This document shows, one piece after another, positions 42,995 through 52,296 of a stretch of DNA of 64,000 nt. Origin of the DNA: Bartonella sp. AU55XJBT (lineage in GTDB: Bacteria; Pseudomonadota; Alphaproteobacteria; Rhizobiales; Rhizobiaceae). Numbering within the stretch: the stretch's first letter is position 1; each line of letters starts with the position of its first letter. The notes under the pieces are model-generated. The model did not search any database. It was not told where the DNA came from and saw only the letters and a list, made by a program, of their open reading frames with translations. The stretch spans positions 62,001 through 126,000 of the forward strand of contig NZ_JAQITC010000005.1 of NCBI RefSeq assembly GCF_028618525.1, given 5' to 3'. The position numbers and the translations under genes were made by a program.

Positions 42995-43585
42995 ATGCTT
43001 TTTCGTCGTCGAGAACCAGTAGATTTTGTAACGCGTATTCGACTTTGGTTGTGGCCACGTCGTTCATTTTCTCGCTCATTTTCTTACATACATAAACGTA
43101 TTTTGCGTATATCAGCAACACCACACGAAGTTGCATTAGGGTTTGCTATTGGTATTTTTTTAGCCTGTTCCCCTGTCTTCGGGGTGCATATTATCTTGGC
43201 AATATTTTTTTCTTGGATTTTGCGTGCAAACTTTGCTGCTGCAATCATTGGGACGGTTTTTTCTAATCCACTCACATTTTTATTGATTGTCATGGCTGAT
43301 TATAAAGTAGGGTATTTTTGTTTATCACTTTTTAGCGATGTCAATGAGATTTCTCTTTCTCAAATTCGTGCTCTGTTTAATGGTTTGACAGTATCAAATT
43401 TCTCTCTCCTTTTTAAAGGGGCATGGGACACAATTATGAGTCCTATGATTTTAGGTGGAACTCTTTTAGGTGTTGTTTTTGGTGGTTTATCTTATATAGG
43501 TGTTTACAGAGCAACGGTTCGTTTTAAACAAAAGCGATATCAAAAGATTATAAAAAAAAGGCATTTAAAGAAGCGTTCATCGTAA
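42995..43585 (+). CDS. DUF2062 family membrane protein
   Basis: Small membrane protein of unknown function. Basic amino terminus (MLFRRREPVD, then RIRLWLWPRRSFSRS), followed by the family's hallmark SATPHEVALGFAIGIFLACS and several hydrophobic segments over about residues 50-180. SNPLTFLLIV fits the conserved Asn-Pro of the family, and a lysine-rich tail ends the protein. The start gives 196 residues; another ATG six codons upstream is possible. DUF2062 genes commonly occur between pyrE and acpS in Rhizobiales. No enzymatic motif is visible. Confidence 0.85.
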   Translation: MLFRRREPVDFVTRIRLWLWPRRSFSRSFSYIHKRILRISATPHEVALGFAIGIFLACSPVFGVHIILAIFFSWILRANFAAAIIGTVFSNPLTFLLIVMADYKVGYFCLSLFSDVNEISLSQIRALFNGLTVSNFSLLFKGAWDTIMSPMILGGTLLGVVFGGLSYIGVYRATVRFKQKRYQKIIKKRHLKKRSS

Positions 43586-43605
43586 CAAAGATTGGGGAAT
43601 GTCTT

Positions 43606-44007
43606 ATGATTGTCGGTCTTGGAAATGATTTGGTTGATATACGACGTATTGAGAGAATGTTGGTTCTTTATGGCGAGCGTTTTATTCAACGTATTTTTAC
43701 GGATATTGAAAGGAATAGATCCGAAAATCTCAAAAAAAAATCTTCTTCTTATGCGAAAAGATTTGCCGCTAAAGAAGCATGTGCTAAAGCCTTAGGGACA
43801 GGAATCGCTTGTGGTATCAATTGGAAAGACATGGGAGTGGTTAATTTGTCCTCTGGAAAACCAATCATGCACTTAACAAATCGTGCGCAAGGGCAACTTC
43901 AAAAGTTATTACCTCCTCATCATGATGCGGTTATTCATCTCAGCATAACAGATGATTTTCCTTGGGCGCAGGCATTTGTTATTATTGAAGCACTTCCACG
44001 TGGATAG
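43606..44007 (+). CDS. acpS: Holo-[acyl-carrier-protein] synthase
   Basis: Attaches the 4'-phosphopantetheine arm of CoA to acyl-carrier protein. The magnesium-binding GLGNDLVDIRRIERML at residues 4-19 and the second motif KRFAAKEACAKALGTG near 61-76 are intact. The length of 133 residues is normal. A run of nine A (43732-43740) encodes part of NLKKKSSS in the linker, a possible slippage site. lepB follows closely, and the intergroup order acpS-lepB-rnc-era-recO is standard in the group. Confidence 0.95.
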   Translation: MIVGLGNDLVDIRRIERMLVLYGERFIQRIFTDIERNRSENLKKKSSSYAKRFAAKEACAKALGTGIACGINWKDMGVVNLSSGKPIMHLTNRAQGQLQKLLPPHHDAVIHLSITDDFPWAQAFVIIEALPRG

Positions 44008-44044
44008 ATGGCGTGAGAGATTGTGCTTTTGTTATTTGAATATT

Positions 44045-44899
44045 ATGATGAAAAAAGTTATATTTGTGATGGGAAGGCAGTTGGTGATGGTCCAAAAAGA
44101 TAAAGTGCATAAAAAAGAAAAAAAAGGTGGGATTCTTGAATTAATTTCTGTTTTAATACAGGCTCTGCTTTTAGCAGCGTTTATTCGGACACTTTTTTTC
44201 CAGCCTTTTAGTATTCCTTCTGGGTCCATGCGTCCTACTTTATTGGTAGGGGATTATCTCTTTGTTTCTAAGTATGCATATGGGTATTCTCATTTTTCCA
44301 TTCCTTTTTCTCCGCCCCTTTTTTCTGGACGTATTTGGGCATCCCAACCTCAACGGGGAGATGTGGTCGTTTTTCGTTTACCAAGTAATCCGAAGATCGA
44401 TTATATAAAGCGCGTTGTTGGGCTGCCAGGTGATCGTATACAAGTTCGTCAAAGTGTTCTTTATATTAATGATGAGGCTGTTTCACGTCACTTTATGGGA
44501 GAGATTGATAATTCTGATATAACGGAAGTGAACTATCCTGTTGAGGTCTATCGCGAGACATTGCCGAATGGTGTTCGCTACGATACGCTTGATTTAGCTT
44601 TCATCCCAAAAGTTGATGATACAAAAGTCTTTGAAGTTCCTCAGGGGCATTATTTTATGATGGGGGATAACCGCGACAATTCAGATGATAGTCGTTTAGA
44701 TGTAGGCTATGTTCCAGAAGAAAATCTTATTGGTCGCGCGAGCGTGATTTTCTTTTCTATTAGTAACGGTTCAAGTGCTTGGCAGATTTGGCGCTGGCCA
44801 TTTGATGTACGTTGGAAACGTTTGTTTTCTTTCATAAATAAGGTTCATGATTTGCCGCTTATCAAGCAAGGAAACAACGATGAAACGTCTCATGATTGA
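44045..44899 (+). CDS. lepB: Signal peptidase I
   Basis: Membrane serine protease that removes signal peptides from exported proteins. One membrane helix lies at about residues 30-50, immediately before the active site. Catalytic serine in IPSGSMRPTLLVGD (Ser 61) and general-base lysine in IDYIKRVVGLPGD (Lys 122); box E MMGDNRDNSDDSR is near residue 207. Several ATGs could start it; the one used here avoids a long overlap with acpS and gives 284 residues, but starts 8 or 14 codons later are equally possible. Its end overlaps rnc by 20 bases. Confidence 0.94.
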   Translation: MMKKVIFVMGRQLVMVQKDKVHKKEKKGGILELISVLIQALLLAAFIRTLFFQPFSIPSGSMRPTLLVGDYLFVSKYAYGYSHFSIPFSPPLFSGRIWASQPQRGDVVVFRLPSNPKIDYIKRVVGLPGDRIQVRQSVLYINDEAVSRHFMGEIDNSDITEVNYPVEVYRETLPNGVRYDTLDLAFIPKVDDTKVFEVPQGHYFMMGDNRDNSDDSRLDVGYVPEENLIGRASVIFFSISNGSSAWQIWRWPFDVRWKRLFSFINKVHDLPLIKQGNNDETSHD

Positions 44900-45587
44900 T
44901 CAGCTTTTCAAGCTGACGGGGCATCGTTTTAAAGATGAAGAGAAATTAAAAAGAGCATTAACACACGCAAGTGTGCAAGATTCAGAACAAGGGAATTATG
45001 AACGATTAGAATTTCTAGGGGATCGGGTTCTAGGGCTTTTGATTGCAGAGATGCTGTATCAACTTTTCCCTAAAGCAAGTGAAGGTGAATTATCAGTCCG
45101 TTTGAATCATCTGGTCAATGCGCAGACATGTGCTGATATTGCGCGCGAAATGAGGCTTCCTGATATGATCCAAGTTGGTTTTGAGATGAGAAATTTTGAA
45201 GGGCGTCGACTCATCAATATGCATGCAGATGTCGTAGAAGCCTTGATTGCAGTGATGTATCTTGATGGAGGATTGGAAAGTGTTCGCCCCTTTATTCAAA
45301 AATACTGGCAAAGTCGGGCAAAGAAAATGAATGCAGCTCGACGTGATGCCAAGACAGAGTTACAAGAATGGGCACATATCCAAGGCAATGCACAACCACA
45401 TTATCAGGTTATCAAACGTTCAGGTCCAGATCACGATCCTGTTTTTATGGTAGAGGTCAGTATTTCAGGTTTTGCTTCAGAGATTGGGCAGGGGAGCTCT
45501 AAAAGATATGCTGAAAGGATGGCTGCCGAAAAAATTTTGCGACGAGAGGGGGTATGGAAAAACGTGGGGAAAAATGATCATGAGTGA
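44880..45587 (+). CDS. rnc: Ribonuclease III
   Basis: Double-strand-specific endoribonuclease for rRNA and mRNA processing. The catalytic signature ERLEFLGDRVLGLLIAEM lies near residue 41-58, and DVVEALIAVMYLDGG carries the second acidic metal site. A dsRNA-binding domain ends the protein (DAKTELQEWAHIQG, then GQGSSKRYAERMAAEKIL). The start with AAGGAAACA ahead gives 235 residues; an earlier ATG lies deeper inside lepB. Translational coupling to lepB and era is likely. Confidence 0.95.
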   Translation: MKRLMIDQLFKLTGHRFKDEEKLKRALTHASVQDSEQGNYERLEFLGDRVLGLLIAEMLYQLFPKASEGELSVRLNHLVNAQTCADIAREMRLPDMIQVGFEMRNFEGRRLINMHADVVEALIAVMYLDGGLESVRPFIQKYWQSRAKKMNAARRDAKTELQEWAHIQGNAQPHYQVIKRSGPDHDPVFMVEVSISGFASEIGQGSSKRYAERMAAEKILRREGVWKNVGKNDHE

Positions 45588-46485
45588 CGCTATGAAAACG
45601 CGTTCTGGATTTGTTGTGCTTATCGGGATGCCTAATGCCGGTAAATCGACATTGGTTAATCAATTGGTTGGAACAAAGGTTTCAATTGTAACGCATAAGG
45701 TACAAACAACACGAACTTTAATCCGCGGTATTGTTATTCATGATAATGTGCAAATTGTATTGGTCGATACACCGGGTGTTTTTCGTCCTCACAAGCGCTT
45801 AGAACGTGCCATGGTCTCTGCTGCTTGGGGAGGGGCTAAGAGCGCTGATGTTCTGCTTGTTTTAATTGACGCTCAAAGTGGTCTTTCGAATGAAGTTGAT
45901 ATGATGTTAGATATTGTAAACACTATGAAACAAGAAAAAGTTCTTGTTCTAAATAAGGTTGATACAGTTGTTAAATCATCTCTTTTAGCGTTAACCACTC
46001 AAATAAATGAACGTGTAAAGTTTACGCAAACATTTATGATTTCTGCTCTAAATGGTTCTGGTTGCAAGGATTTACTTCATGCGTTGAGTAGCATGATGCA
46101 GAAGGGGCCATGGTATTATCCGGAAGATCAAATTTCCGATATGCCTATGCGTCACCTTGCTGCTGAAATTACGCGTGAAAAACTTTTTCTTCGTCTTCAT
46201 GATGAGCTTCCTTATTCCTCAACGGTTGAAACAGAAAGCTTTGAAGAGCGGTCAGATGGTTCTGTTAAAATTAATCAAGTTATTTATGTAGAGCGTGAGA
46301 GTCAGAAGAAAATTGTTTTAGGAGCAAAAGGCGATACGATTAAAATGATTGGTCAAGCAGCACGCAAGGAGCTCATGGAAATTATGGATCAAAAGGTTCA
46401 TCTTTTCCTCTTTGTGAAAGTGCGTAATAATTGGGATACCGATCCAGAACGTTATCGGGAAATGGGATTGGATTTTTTAAAATAA
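45580..46485 (+). CDS. era: GTPase Era
   Basis: Ras-like GTPase needed for 16S rRNA maturation and 30S assembly. G1 GMPNAGKST, G2 region TTRTLIRGI, G3 DTPGVF and G4 NKVD are all present; the carboxyl-terminal KH RNA-binding domain contains VLGAKGDTIKMIGQAARKEL. The start used overlaps the rnc stop codon by 8 bases and gives the usual 301 residues. A 337-codon frame runs further upstream but lies within rnc. Confidence 0.96.
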   Translation: MSDAMKTRSGFVVLIGMPNAGKSTLVNQLVGTKVSIVTHKVQTTRTLIRGIVIHDNVQIVLVDTPGVFRPHKRLERAMVSAAWGGAKSADVLLVLIDAQSGLSNEVDMMLDIVNTMKQEKVLVLNKVDTVVKSSLLALTTQINERVKFTQTFMISALNGSGCKDLLHALSSMMQKGPWYYPEDQISDMPMRHLAAEITREKLFLRLHDELPYSSTVETESFEERSDGSVKINQVIYVERESQKKIVLGAKGDTIKMIGQAARKELMEIMDQKVHLFLFVKVRNNWDTDPERYREMGLDFLK

Positions 46486-46492
46486 TGAAAAA

Positions 46493-47239
46493 ATGAAGTG
46501 GAAAGAACAAGCTGTTATTCTTGGGGCACGCCAATATGGTGAAACAAGTGTTATTCTTGAGATTATGACGCGTGAACACGGTCGTTATATGGGCGTGGTA
46601 AAAGGAGGGCGTTCGCGTCGTATGGCTGCTCTTCTTCAGCCTGGAAATTTTGTGGAGGCTGAATGGTGGGCGCGTTTAGAAGAACATTTGGGACTTTTTC
46701 GCCTTGAAGCACTTGATTTACATGCGGCACGATTAATCTGTCTACCAGAAGCGCTTTATGCTTTGCAGTTGATTGCTTTTCATTTGCGGCTTCTTCCTGA
46801 ACGTGATCCGCATCCCGTTTTATATGATATTTTGCACCTTTTTATGCAGAATTTTGATGAACCATTTGTAAATGCGGAATTGCTAGTACGTTTTGAAATG
46901 CGGCTTCTTGAAGAACTTGGTTTTGGTCTTGATTTATCTTGTTGTGCTGCAACAGGTCGCCAAGAAAAGCTTTATTATGTATCGCCAAAATCTGGACGGG
47001 CTGTCTGTGAAGAAGCAGGGGAGCCTTGGAAAAAGAAGCTTCTCATTCTTCCACAGTTTCTTGTGCAAAGAACGACTCGTCCTACTGATTTTAGGGATAT
47101 AATAAATGGTTTTAACTTAACGGGTTTTTTTCTCATGCGTCATGTCTGGGAGCCACGAGATATAAAACAGCCGTCGGTGCGGATGAATTTGATACAGTTG
47201 TTTGAGCGTCGATTTGGTATACAAGCATTTATTTGTTGA
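46493..47239 (+). CDS. recO: DNA repair protein RecO
   Basis: Mediator of the RecFOR pathway that helps load RecA onto SSB-coated gaps. The amino-terminal OB fold is recognisable (WKEQAVILGARQYGETSVIL, GRYMGVVKGGRSRRMAALLQ, GNFVEAEWWARLEEHLG), followed by the helical domain with LRFEMRLLEELGFGLDLSCC and SGRAVCEEAG. Two of the zinc-type cysteines of some RecO proteins are replaced or absent. The length of 248 residues is normal. It closes the rnc-era-recO series, 7 bases after era. Confidence 0.94.
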   Translation: MKWKEQAVILGARQYGETSVILEIMTREHGRYMGVVKGGRSRRMAALLQPGNFVEAEWWARLEEHLGLFRLEALDLHAARLICLPEALYALQLIAFHLRLLPERDPHPVLYDILHLFMQNFDEPFVNAELLVRFEMRLLEELGFGLDLSCCAATGRQEKLYYVSPKSGRAVCEEAGEPWKKKLLILPQFLVQRTTRPTDFRDIINGFNLTGFFLMRHVWEPRDIKQPSVRMNLIQLFERRFGIQAFIC

Positions 47240-47267
47240 TCTGATCATAATTGAATAGAATGGAAAA

Positions 47268-48128
47268 ATGAAAGTTTTAAAGACAATTGCTGAAGTTCGC
47301 CAATATACTTCAGAAGAACGGAGTTTAGGCTTTTCGATTGGTTTTGTTCCAACAATGGGAGCTCTTCATCAGGGGCATCTGGCATTAGTACAGCGTGCAA
47401 AAGCAACGTGTGATCGCGTATTGGTTTCTATTTTTGTCAATCCAAAGCAATTTGGACCTGATGAAGACTTTGATCAATATCCAAGAGACTTGAGAAGCGA
47501 TTGTGCTTTATTGGAAAAAGCGGGTGTTGAATGTGTTTTTGCGCCTTCTGTAGATGAAATATGGCCCTTGGGAAATGATACAATTGTGCAAGTGGAAAAA
47601 TTATCACGTATGTTGATGGGAAAATTACGTCCAGGGCACTTTTGTGGTGTAACGAGTGTTGTTGCTAAGCTTTTTAATATTGTTCAGCCCGATAAAGCTT
47701 TTTTTGGAGAAAAGGATTTTCAACAAATTTTAATTATTCGGCGTATGGCTGAGGATTTAGCTTTTCCTGTTGAAATTATCGGAGTCCCTATTTTACGTGA
47801 AGCAGATGGTCTTGCCCATTCTTCACGGAATAAACTTTTAACATTAGAAGATCGTAAAGCGGCCAAAATTATTCCTGAAAGTGGAAAAGCTGCTGAAGAG
47901 CTTTACCATGAAGGTGAACGGTCTGTTGATAAGTTATGCAAAATTGTTCGCAATATTTTACAACAAGAGACGCGTGCAATCATTGAAGCAATAGATTTAC
48001 GAGATATGGAGACTTTATGCGAGGTCAAAGGAAAATTGGATAAACCAGCAGTTTTACTCCTTACTGTCCGTTTTGGTGAGGTAAGACTTATTGATCAATA
48101 TATATTGCAAGAAAAGGTCGGAAAATGA
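47268..48128 (+). CDS. panC: Pantothenate synthetase
   Basis: ATP-dependent condensation of pantoate with beta-alanine to make pantothenate. The adenylating motifs [18 protein letters not shown] (residues 29-46) and [19 protein letters not shown], then [19 protein letters not shown] and [14 protein letters not shown], are clear. HSSRNKLL fits the second ATP motif. The length is 286 residues. The stop overlaps the panB start by 4 bases, so the pair is one unit. PanD (beta-alanine supply) is not in the window. Confidence 0.97.
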   Translation: MKVLKTIAEVRQYTSEERSLGFSIGFVPTMGALHQGHLALVQRAKATCDRVLVSIFVNPKQFGPDEDFDQYPRDLRSDCALLEKAGVECVFAPSVDEIWPLGNDTIVQVEKLSRMLMGKLRPGHFCGVTSVVAKLFNIVQPDKAFFGEKDFQQILIIRRMAEDLAFPVEIIGVPILREADGLAHSSRNKLLTLEDRKAAKIIPESGKAAEELYHEGERSVDKLCKIVRNILQQETRAIIEAIDLRDMETLCEVKGKLDKPAVLLLTVRFGEVRLIDQYILQEKVGK

Positions 48129-48940
48129 GTGTACATAAAACCGTAAAGCGTATAACATCTTCTCAAATACGTGCAAGAAAGGGACAACAGCCGATTGTTT
48201 CTTTAACAGCTTATCAAGCTTATACGGCACGGATTGCTGATCCCTATTGTGATATCCTTGTGGTTGGTGATAGCGTTGGCATGGTTGTGTATGGTTTTGA
48301 GACAACACTTCCTGTTAATTTAGATATGATGATTTTACACGGGCAAGCCGTGGTGCGTGGATCTCAAAAAGCTCTTGTCGTTATTGATATGCCTTTTGGC
48401 TCTTATGAGGAAAGTAAAGAGCAAGCTTTTTTAAATGCATCGCGTATTCTTGCTCAAACGGGGTGTGGTGCAGTTAAGCTTGAAGGTGGTGTTTATATAG
48501 CGGAAACAATAGATTTTTTGTGTAAACGTGGTATTCCAGTGATGGGCCATATTGGTCTTACTCCCCAAGCGGTGAATCGTTTTGGTGGTTTCAAGACACA
48601 AGGGCGTAACGAGAGTGATTGGCAAAGAATTGAAGGTGACGGAGCCGCGATTGAAAAGGCTGGTGCTTTTGCCGTTGTTGTGGAAGGTGTTGTTGAACCT
48701 TTAGCGGTGAAATTGACAGAAAAGCTTTCTATTCCAACCATCGGTATTGGTGCATCCAATCAGTGCGATGGACAGGTATTGGTTATGGAAGATATGTTGG
48801 GCTATGGTGCTCACGTGCCTAAATTTGTACGCCGTTATGGAAACCTTGAACAAGCCATGGAAACCGCAATCAAGAACTATGCAGAAGATGTTACATCCCG
48901 TGCTTTTCCAGTAGATACTGAAGTTTATAAACTAAAATAA
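48125..48940 (+). CDS. panB: 3-methyl-2-oxobutanoate hydroxymethyltransferase
   Basis: Makes ketopantoate from 2-oxoisovalerate and methylene-tetrahydrofolate. The family sequence [67 protein letters not shown] and [20 protein letters not shown] are all present. Metal-binding acidic residues in the GDS and KLEGG segments are conserved. The length of 271 residues is standard. It is directly coupled to panC. Confidence 0.97.
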   Translation: MSVHKTVKRITSSQIRARKGQQPIVSLTAYQAYTARIADPYCDILVVGDSVGMVVYGFETTLPVNLDMMILHGQAVVRGSQKALVVIDMPFGSYEESKEQAFLNASRILAQTGCGAVKLEGGVYIAETIDFLCKRGIPVMGHIGLTPQAVNRFGGFKTQGRNESDWQRIEGDGAAIEKAGAFAVVVEGVVEPLAVKLTEKLSIPTIGIGASNQCDGQVLVMEDMLGYGAHVPKFVRRYGNLEQAMETAIKNYAEDVTSRAFPVDTEVYKLK

Positions 48941-48979
48941 ATTTCAGTTTAAAATGAAAAGTTTGACAAGAGAATATTT

Positions 48980-49008
48980 ATCTATTTTTATGATAGATGT
49001 GCTTTTTT
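48980..49008 (+). terminator. Probable terminator of panC-panB
   Basis: Stem ATCTAT/ATAGAT with a seven-base loop, then GTGC and six T. It lies about 40 bases past the panB stop. The stem is short and AT-rich. Confidence 0.5.
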
Positions 49009-49027
49009 AAGAAACATTTAGGCACTT

Positions 49028-49215
49028 CATGTCATCTCGCGACGGCGCTTGTGAATAGTATAACGGTAAAGTCTCCACGCAGTGTATAAAATTATAGAGC
49101 ACGACCTCTTTACGCTTCATAAAAGAGCAAATCGGCACCATCTATCATACACTTTGCTAACTTCCAATGTTGTCGACGAGCGCTTGCCACTTGAGACGGT
49201 CCATAAGCGGTATTT
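49028..49215 (-). pseudogene. Amino-terminal relic of a phage-type integrase
   Basis: On the minus strand TVSSGKRSSTTLEVSKVYD is followed, after a frameshift, by DGADLLFYEA and then, in frame again, WRLYRYTIHKRRREM. This is the pattern of the arm-binding domain of tyrosine recombinases (D-G-x-G-L-x-L, then Y-R-Y-x-I-H-x-R-R-R-E). The 4.6 kb relic keeps the same order with different damage. The core and catalytic domains are absent. The dispersed repeat lies just upstream, as at 4.6 kb. Boundaries are approximate. Confidence 0.75.
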
Positions 49216-49255
49216 TAGTCTTCTTGTACAGTTTTTATTCCCACTGCTTTGCCTG

Positions 49256-49294
49256 CTTGTGACGTGCAAGCAAATGATCTTGATTGATTCAATA
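49256..49294 (-). repeat. Dispersed repeat copy 3, upstream of integrase relic
   Basis: Read on the minus strand: TTGAATCAATCAAGATC followed by CTTGCACGTCACAAG. It stands about 55 bases ahead of the recognisable integrase fragment, the same relation as at 4.6 kb. Confidence 0.7.
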
Positions 49295-49420
49295 TAAACA
49301 GATTTGAAATGAGTGAATCTTATCATATTAGGGGGAATCATTTAATATGAAAACAATAAATTGTCATTATAAATCAGTGTGATGATTCTGCAATGATAAG
49401 AAATCAACAATGCGAAGAGC

Positions 49421-50038
49421 CTATAATCTTTGGTCCTCCAAGTCATTAAAGCGCGCCAAAAATGCGTTTTCAATTTGTTGAGTAGAGGAGGGGTGTAAAT
49501 TAAGACCATCGGGTGAAATATTATTGGGAGAGCCAAAATAGCGAAGGGCTTCTTCTGTGTTAAATCCAGCAAATGTGATCGCTTCATGATATGCTGCAAT
49601 ACGATCGGCTTGTTTAATTTTTTTTAAAAGTTTTTGAGAAAGATCAACGGGAAGAGAAAAACGCATGTGGATCGCATCTTGGATGCGTTTTTCAATGCGT
49701 TCATATTGTTTTCCTATGACAGCTTTAAAGGGTGAAATGATATCGCCGATGACATATTCTGGTGCATCATGAAGAAGAGCACAGAGACATTCATGCTTCA
49801 GCGACTGTGGAAAAAGTTTTTGAAATATTTGTTCGACCAAAAGTGAATGTTGTGCAACAGAATAGGCGTATTCTCCTCGTGTTTGACCATTCCAACGTGC
49901 TACACGTGCAAGTCCATGAGCAATATCTTCAATTTCAATATCAAAAGGAGAAGGATTGAGAAGATCAAGTCTGCGTCCAGAGAGCATTCTTTGCCAAGCC
50001 CGAGCTTCTCCACTTTTTAATAATTCAACTTTAGCCAT
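49421..50038 (-). CDS. HD-domain hydrolase (YfbR-like)
   Basis: Putative metal-dependent phosphohydrolase. The HD-domain pattern is present: a histidine in AYSVAQHSLLVEQIF, the HD pair in LLHDAPEYVIGDIISPFK, and a later aspartate in KIKQADRIAAY. The overall sequence (SGRRLDLLNPSPFDIEIEDI at the start) is that of a family widespread in rhizobia and related to 5'-nucleotidase YfbR. Substrate is unknown. Its start overlaps the ygfZ stop by 8 bases, so they are co-transcribed. Confidence 0.85.
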   Translation of the reverse strand: MAKVELLKSGEARAWQRMLSGRRLDLLNPSPFDIEIEDIAHGLARVARWNGQTRGEYAYSVAQHSLLVEQIFQKLFPQSLKHECLCALLHDAPEYVIGDIISPFKAVIGKQYERIEKRIQDAIHMRFSLPVDLSQKLLKKIKQADRIAAYHEAITFAGFNTEEALRYFGSPNNISPDGLNLHPSSTQQIENAFLARFNDLEDQRL

Positions 50039-50903
50039 GTGTATTTTCTATCGTATTTTCAGGAAAGGTAAAATTCATATTTTCAGCAATGCTTATAGTG
50101 ACAGGAATATTTTTTACAGTAAAGGGAATGTTATGATCCATAGCATCTTTGACGTGGTCAATACGCATTAAAGCGAGAGCCTCATTTGCAACAGATGTTC
50201 CCAAGTGGCCAAGCACTTTTGTTCCTGCTTCAATGCTTGATTGAGGGGGGAGGTCACATGGGCCTTTTACAATCAAGATACGGCGACGTGCTGCACGGCG
50301 GTGGTGCATTCGTGAAACAATTTCTTGTCCAATATAACATCCTTTGTTGAAGGCCAATCCATTGATTTGATCGTAATTAATATCATGAGGAAAAACTTTG
50401 CCGACTTCATAGTCTTGATCACTTTCTGCAATTGCATAACGAATTCGCAATTGATTCCATGTGTTATAATCTTCTGCTGCCAAAAAAGGAACATTGCTAT
50501 AGATTCGTATTATTTTTTCTTGTTTTGGAAAGCGTTTATCAACAAAATTTGAATCAAAACTTAAAGTATCTGATTCATTTTTCCAAGAAACTATAACAAG
50601 CCCTTGTAATGGTTGTGTAATTTCTACTTTTTTACGCAGTTTATAGAGCAACAGACGCTTATAGAGTGTATCGGCCAAAGACATCACAATATCAATAAAA
50701 TAACTATTCTCTCTTTTACCAATAAGAAAATCAGCAAGGACCTTTCCTTGTGGGGATAAGAGGGCTCCAGGGAAAAGTTCTTTGGGACTTATTTTTTTTA
50801 CATCTGTTGTGATCAGGGACTGTAAAAAATCTGTTGCTTCTTCGCCTGTAATTTGAATAATTTTGCGGTTTTTTAAGCAAATGGCATTTTGTTTTTCAAT
50901 CAT
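50031..50903 (-). CDS. ygfZ: Folate-binding protein YgfZ/CAF17-like
   Basis: Tetrahydrofolate-dependent protein of the aminomethyltransferase-like fold that assists iron-sulfur cluster enzymes, for example MiaB. The signature GLAFNKGCYIGQEIVSRMHHR carries the conserved cysteine. QITGEEATDFLQSLITTDVK near the start and GALLSPQGKVLADFLIGKRE are typical. The ATG chosen (MIEKQNAICL) has AAAGG upstream; a TTG seven codons earlier is less likely. The length is 290 residues. It is divergent from pyrC with only about 64 bases between the two starts. Confidence 0.9.
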   Translation of the reverse strand: MIEKQNAICLKNRKIIQITGEEATDFLQSLITTDVKKISPKELFPGALLSPQGKVLADFLIGKRENSYFIDIVMSLADTLYKRLLLYKLRKKVEITQPLQGLVIVSWKNESDTLSFDSNFVDKRFPKQEKIIRIYSNVPFLAAEDYNTWNQLRIRYAIAESDQDYEVGKVFPHDINYDQINGLAFNKGCYIGQEIVSRMHHRRAARRRILIVKGPCDLPPQSSIEAGTKVLGHLGTSVANEALALMRIDHVKDAMDHNIPFTVKNIPVTISIAENMNFTFPENTIENTHG

Positions 50904-50967
50904 GGTTCTTGCCTTTCTGCGCAAAGTTACATAATCGATAAGTGAGCAATATGTAAGGAGCGTGGCT

Positions 50968-52296
50968 ATGTTTAAAACATTTGATACAATTTTTAAAGGT
51001 GCAACACTTGTGAATCATGATGGAAAAAGCAAGCGTGATATTGGTGTTACAAATGGCCGTATTGCTGAAATTGGCGACCTTACATGTGCCTCGGCTGGTG
51101 AGGTGATTGATTGTACGGGGCTTCATATTTTTCCGGGAATTATTGATAGTCAAGTGCATTTTCGTGAGCCAGGCAATGAATATAAAGAAGATTTGGAAAG
51201 TGGCTCATATTCTGCTGTGTTAGGAGGGGTTACAGCAGTGTTTGAAATGCCTAATACCAATCCATTGACAACATCAGAAGAAACATTAAGCGATAAGGTT
51301 AAACGCGGATTTCATCGCATGCATTGTGATTTTGCATTTTGGGTTGGAGGAACGCGTGAAAATGCTCATGAACTTTCTGAATTAGAAAGACTTCCTGGTG
51401 CGGCTGGAATTAAAGTTTTTATGGGATCTTCTACCGGTGATCTTTTGGTTGATGATGATGAAAGTGTACGTCTTATTTTGAAAAATACACGCCGTCGTGC
51501 GGCTTTTCATTCTGAAGATGAGGAAAGACTCAGAGAACGTAAAATACTGCGTATTTCAGGGGATGCATCCTCGCATCCAATTTGGCGTGATGAGGTTGCG
51601 GCGTTAAAGTGTACACAGCGTTTGGTAAAAATTGCCCATGAGACGAAAGCACGCATTCATGTGTTACATCTTTCGACAGAAGAAGAAATTGATTTTCTCA
51701 AAAAACATAAAGATGTTGCAACAATTGAAGTGACACACCATCATTTAACTCTCACGGCTGATGATTATAAACGGTTTGGTACATTAATTCAGATGAATCC
51801 ACCTATTCGTGAACTGCGCCACCGTGAAGCTCTTTGGTACGGTGTTCAACAGGGGATTATTGATGTTTTAGGCTCAGATCATGCGCCTCATACCCTTGAG
51901 GACAAGCTTCAATCTTACCCCTCTTCACCTTCAGGGATGACAGGAGTGCAAACAACAGCAGCTATTATGTTAACACATGTGAACGCAGGAAAAATGTCTC
52001 TTGAGCGTTTTGTTGATCTCACGTCACATGGTCCTAGTCGTATTTTTGGTATAAGTTGTAAAGGACGTCTTGCTGTTGGATATGATGCTGATTTGACCAT
52101 TGTTGATCTTAAGCGAGAAGAAGTTATTACGAATAGCTTAATTGGTTCGCGTGCCGGTTGGACACCTTATGATGGTCAAAAGGTTAAAGGTTGGCCGGTT
52201 GGGACTATTGTCCGTGGTATGCGCGTTATGTGGGAAGGTGAAATTGTCACACCTTCACAAGGAGAGCCTGTTAAATTTATAGAAACTTTGGTGTAA
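50968..52296 (+). CDS. pyrC: Dihydroorotase (class I, amidohydrolase)
   Basis: Cyclises carbamoyl aspartate to dihydroorotate in pyrimidine synthesis. Amidohydrolase fold with IDSQVHFREPGNEYKEDLES, FEMPNTNPLTT, KVFMGSSTGDLLVDD, VTHHHLTLTADDY, and LGSDHAPHTLEDK (catalytic aspartate). The first metal-binding motif reads Gln-x-His where most dihydroorotases have His-x-His. I recall the same in other Rhizobiales members, so it is likely a lineage trait. The ATG used lies eight bases after AAGGAG; a GTG two codons earlier is too close to that site. The length is 442 residues. A hydantoinase or other cyclic amidase role cannot be excluded because of the changed ligand. Confidence 0.88.
   Translation: MFKTFDTIFKGATLVNHDGKSKRDIGVTNGRIAEIGDLTCASAGEVIDCTGLHIFPGIIDSQVHFREPGNEYKEDLESGSYSAVLGGVTAVFEMPNTNPLTTSEETLSDKVKRGFHRMHCDFAFWVGGTRENAHELSELERLPGAAGIKVFMGSSTGDLLVDDDESVRLILKNTRRRAAFHSEDEERLRERKILRISGDASSHPIWRDEVAALKCTQRLVKIAHETKARIHVLHLSTEEEIDFLKKHKDVATIEVTHHHLTLTADDYKRFGTLIQMNPPIRELRHREALWYGVQQGIIDVLGSDHAPHTLEDKLQSYPSSPSGMTGVQTTAAIMLTHVNAGKMSLERFVDLTSHGPSRIFGISCKGRLAVGYDADLTIVDLKREEVITNSLIGSRAGWTPYDGQKVKGWPVGTIVRGMRVMWEGEIVTPSQGEPVKFIETLV

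Larger units (their letters stand above)
48941..49420. other. Gap after panB with second integrase relic
   Basis: Contains the probable panB terminator, a minus-strand integrase fragment and, to its right, a minus-strand copy of the dispersed repeat. No intact gene. Confidence 0.6.
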
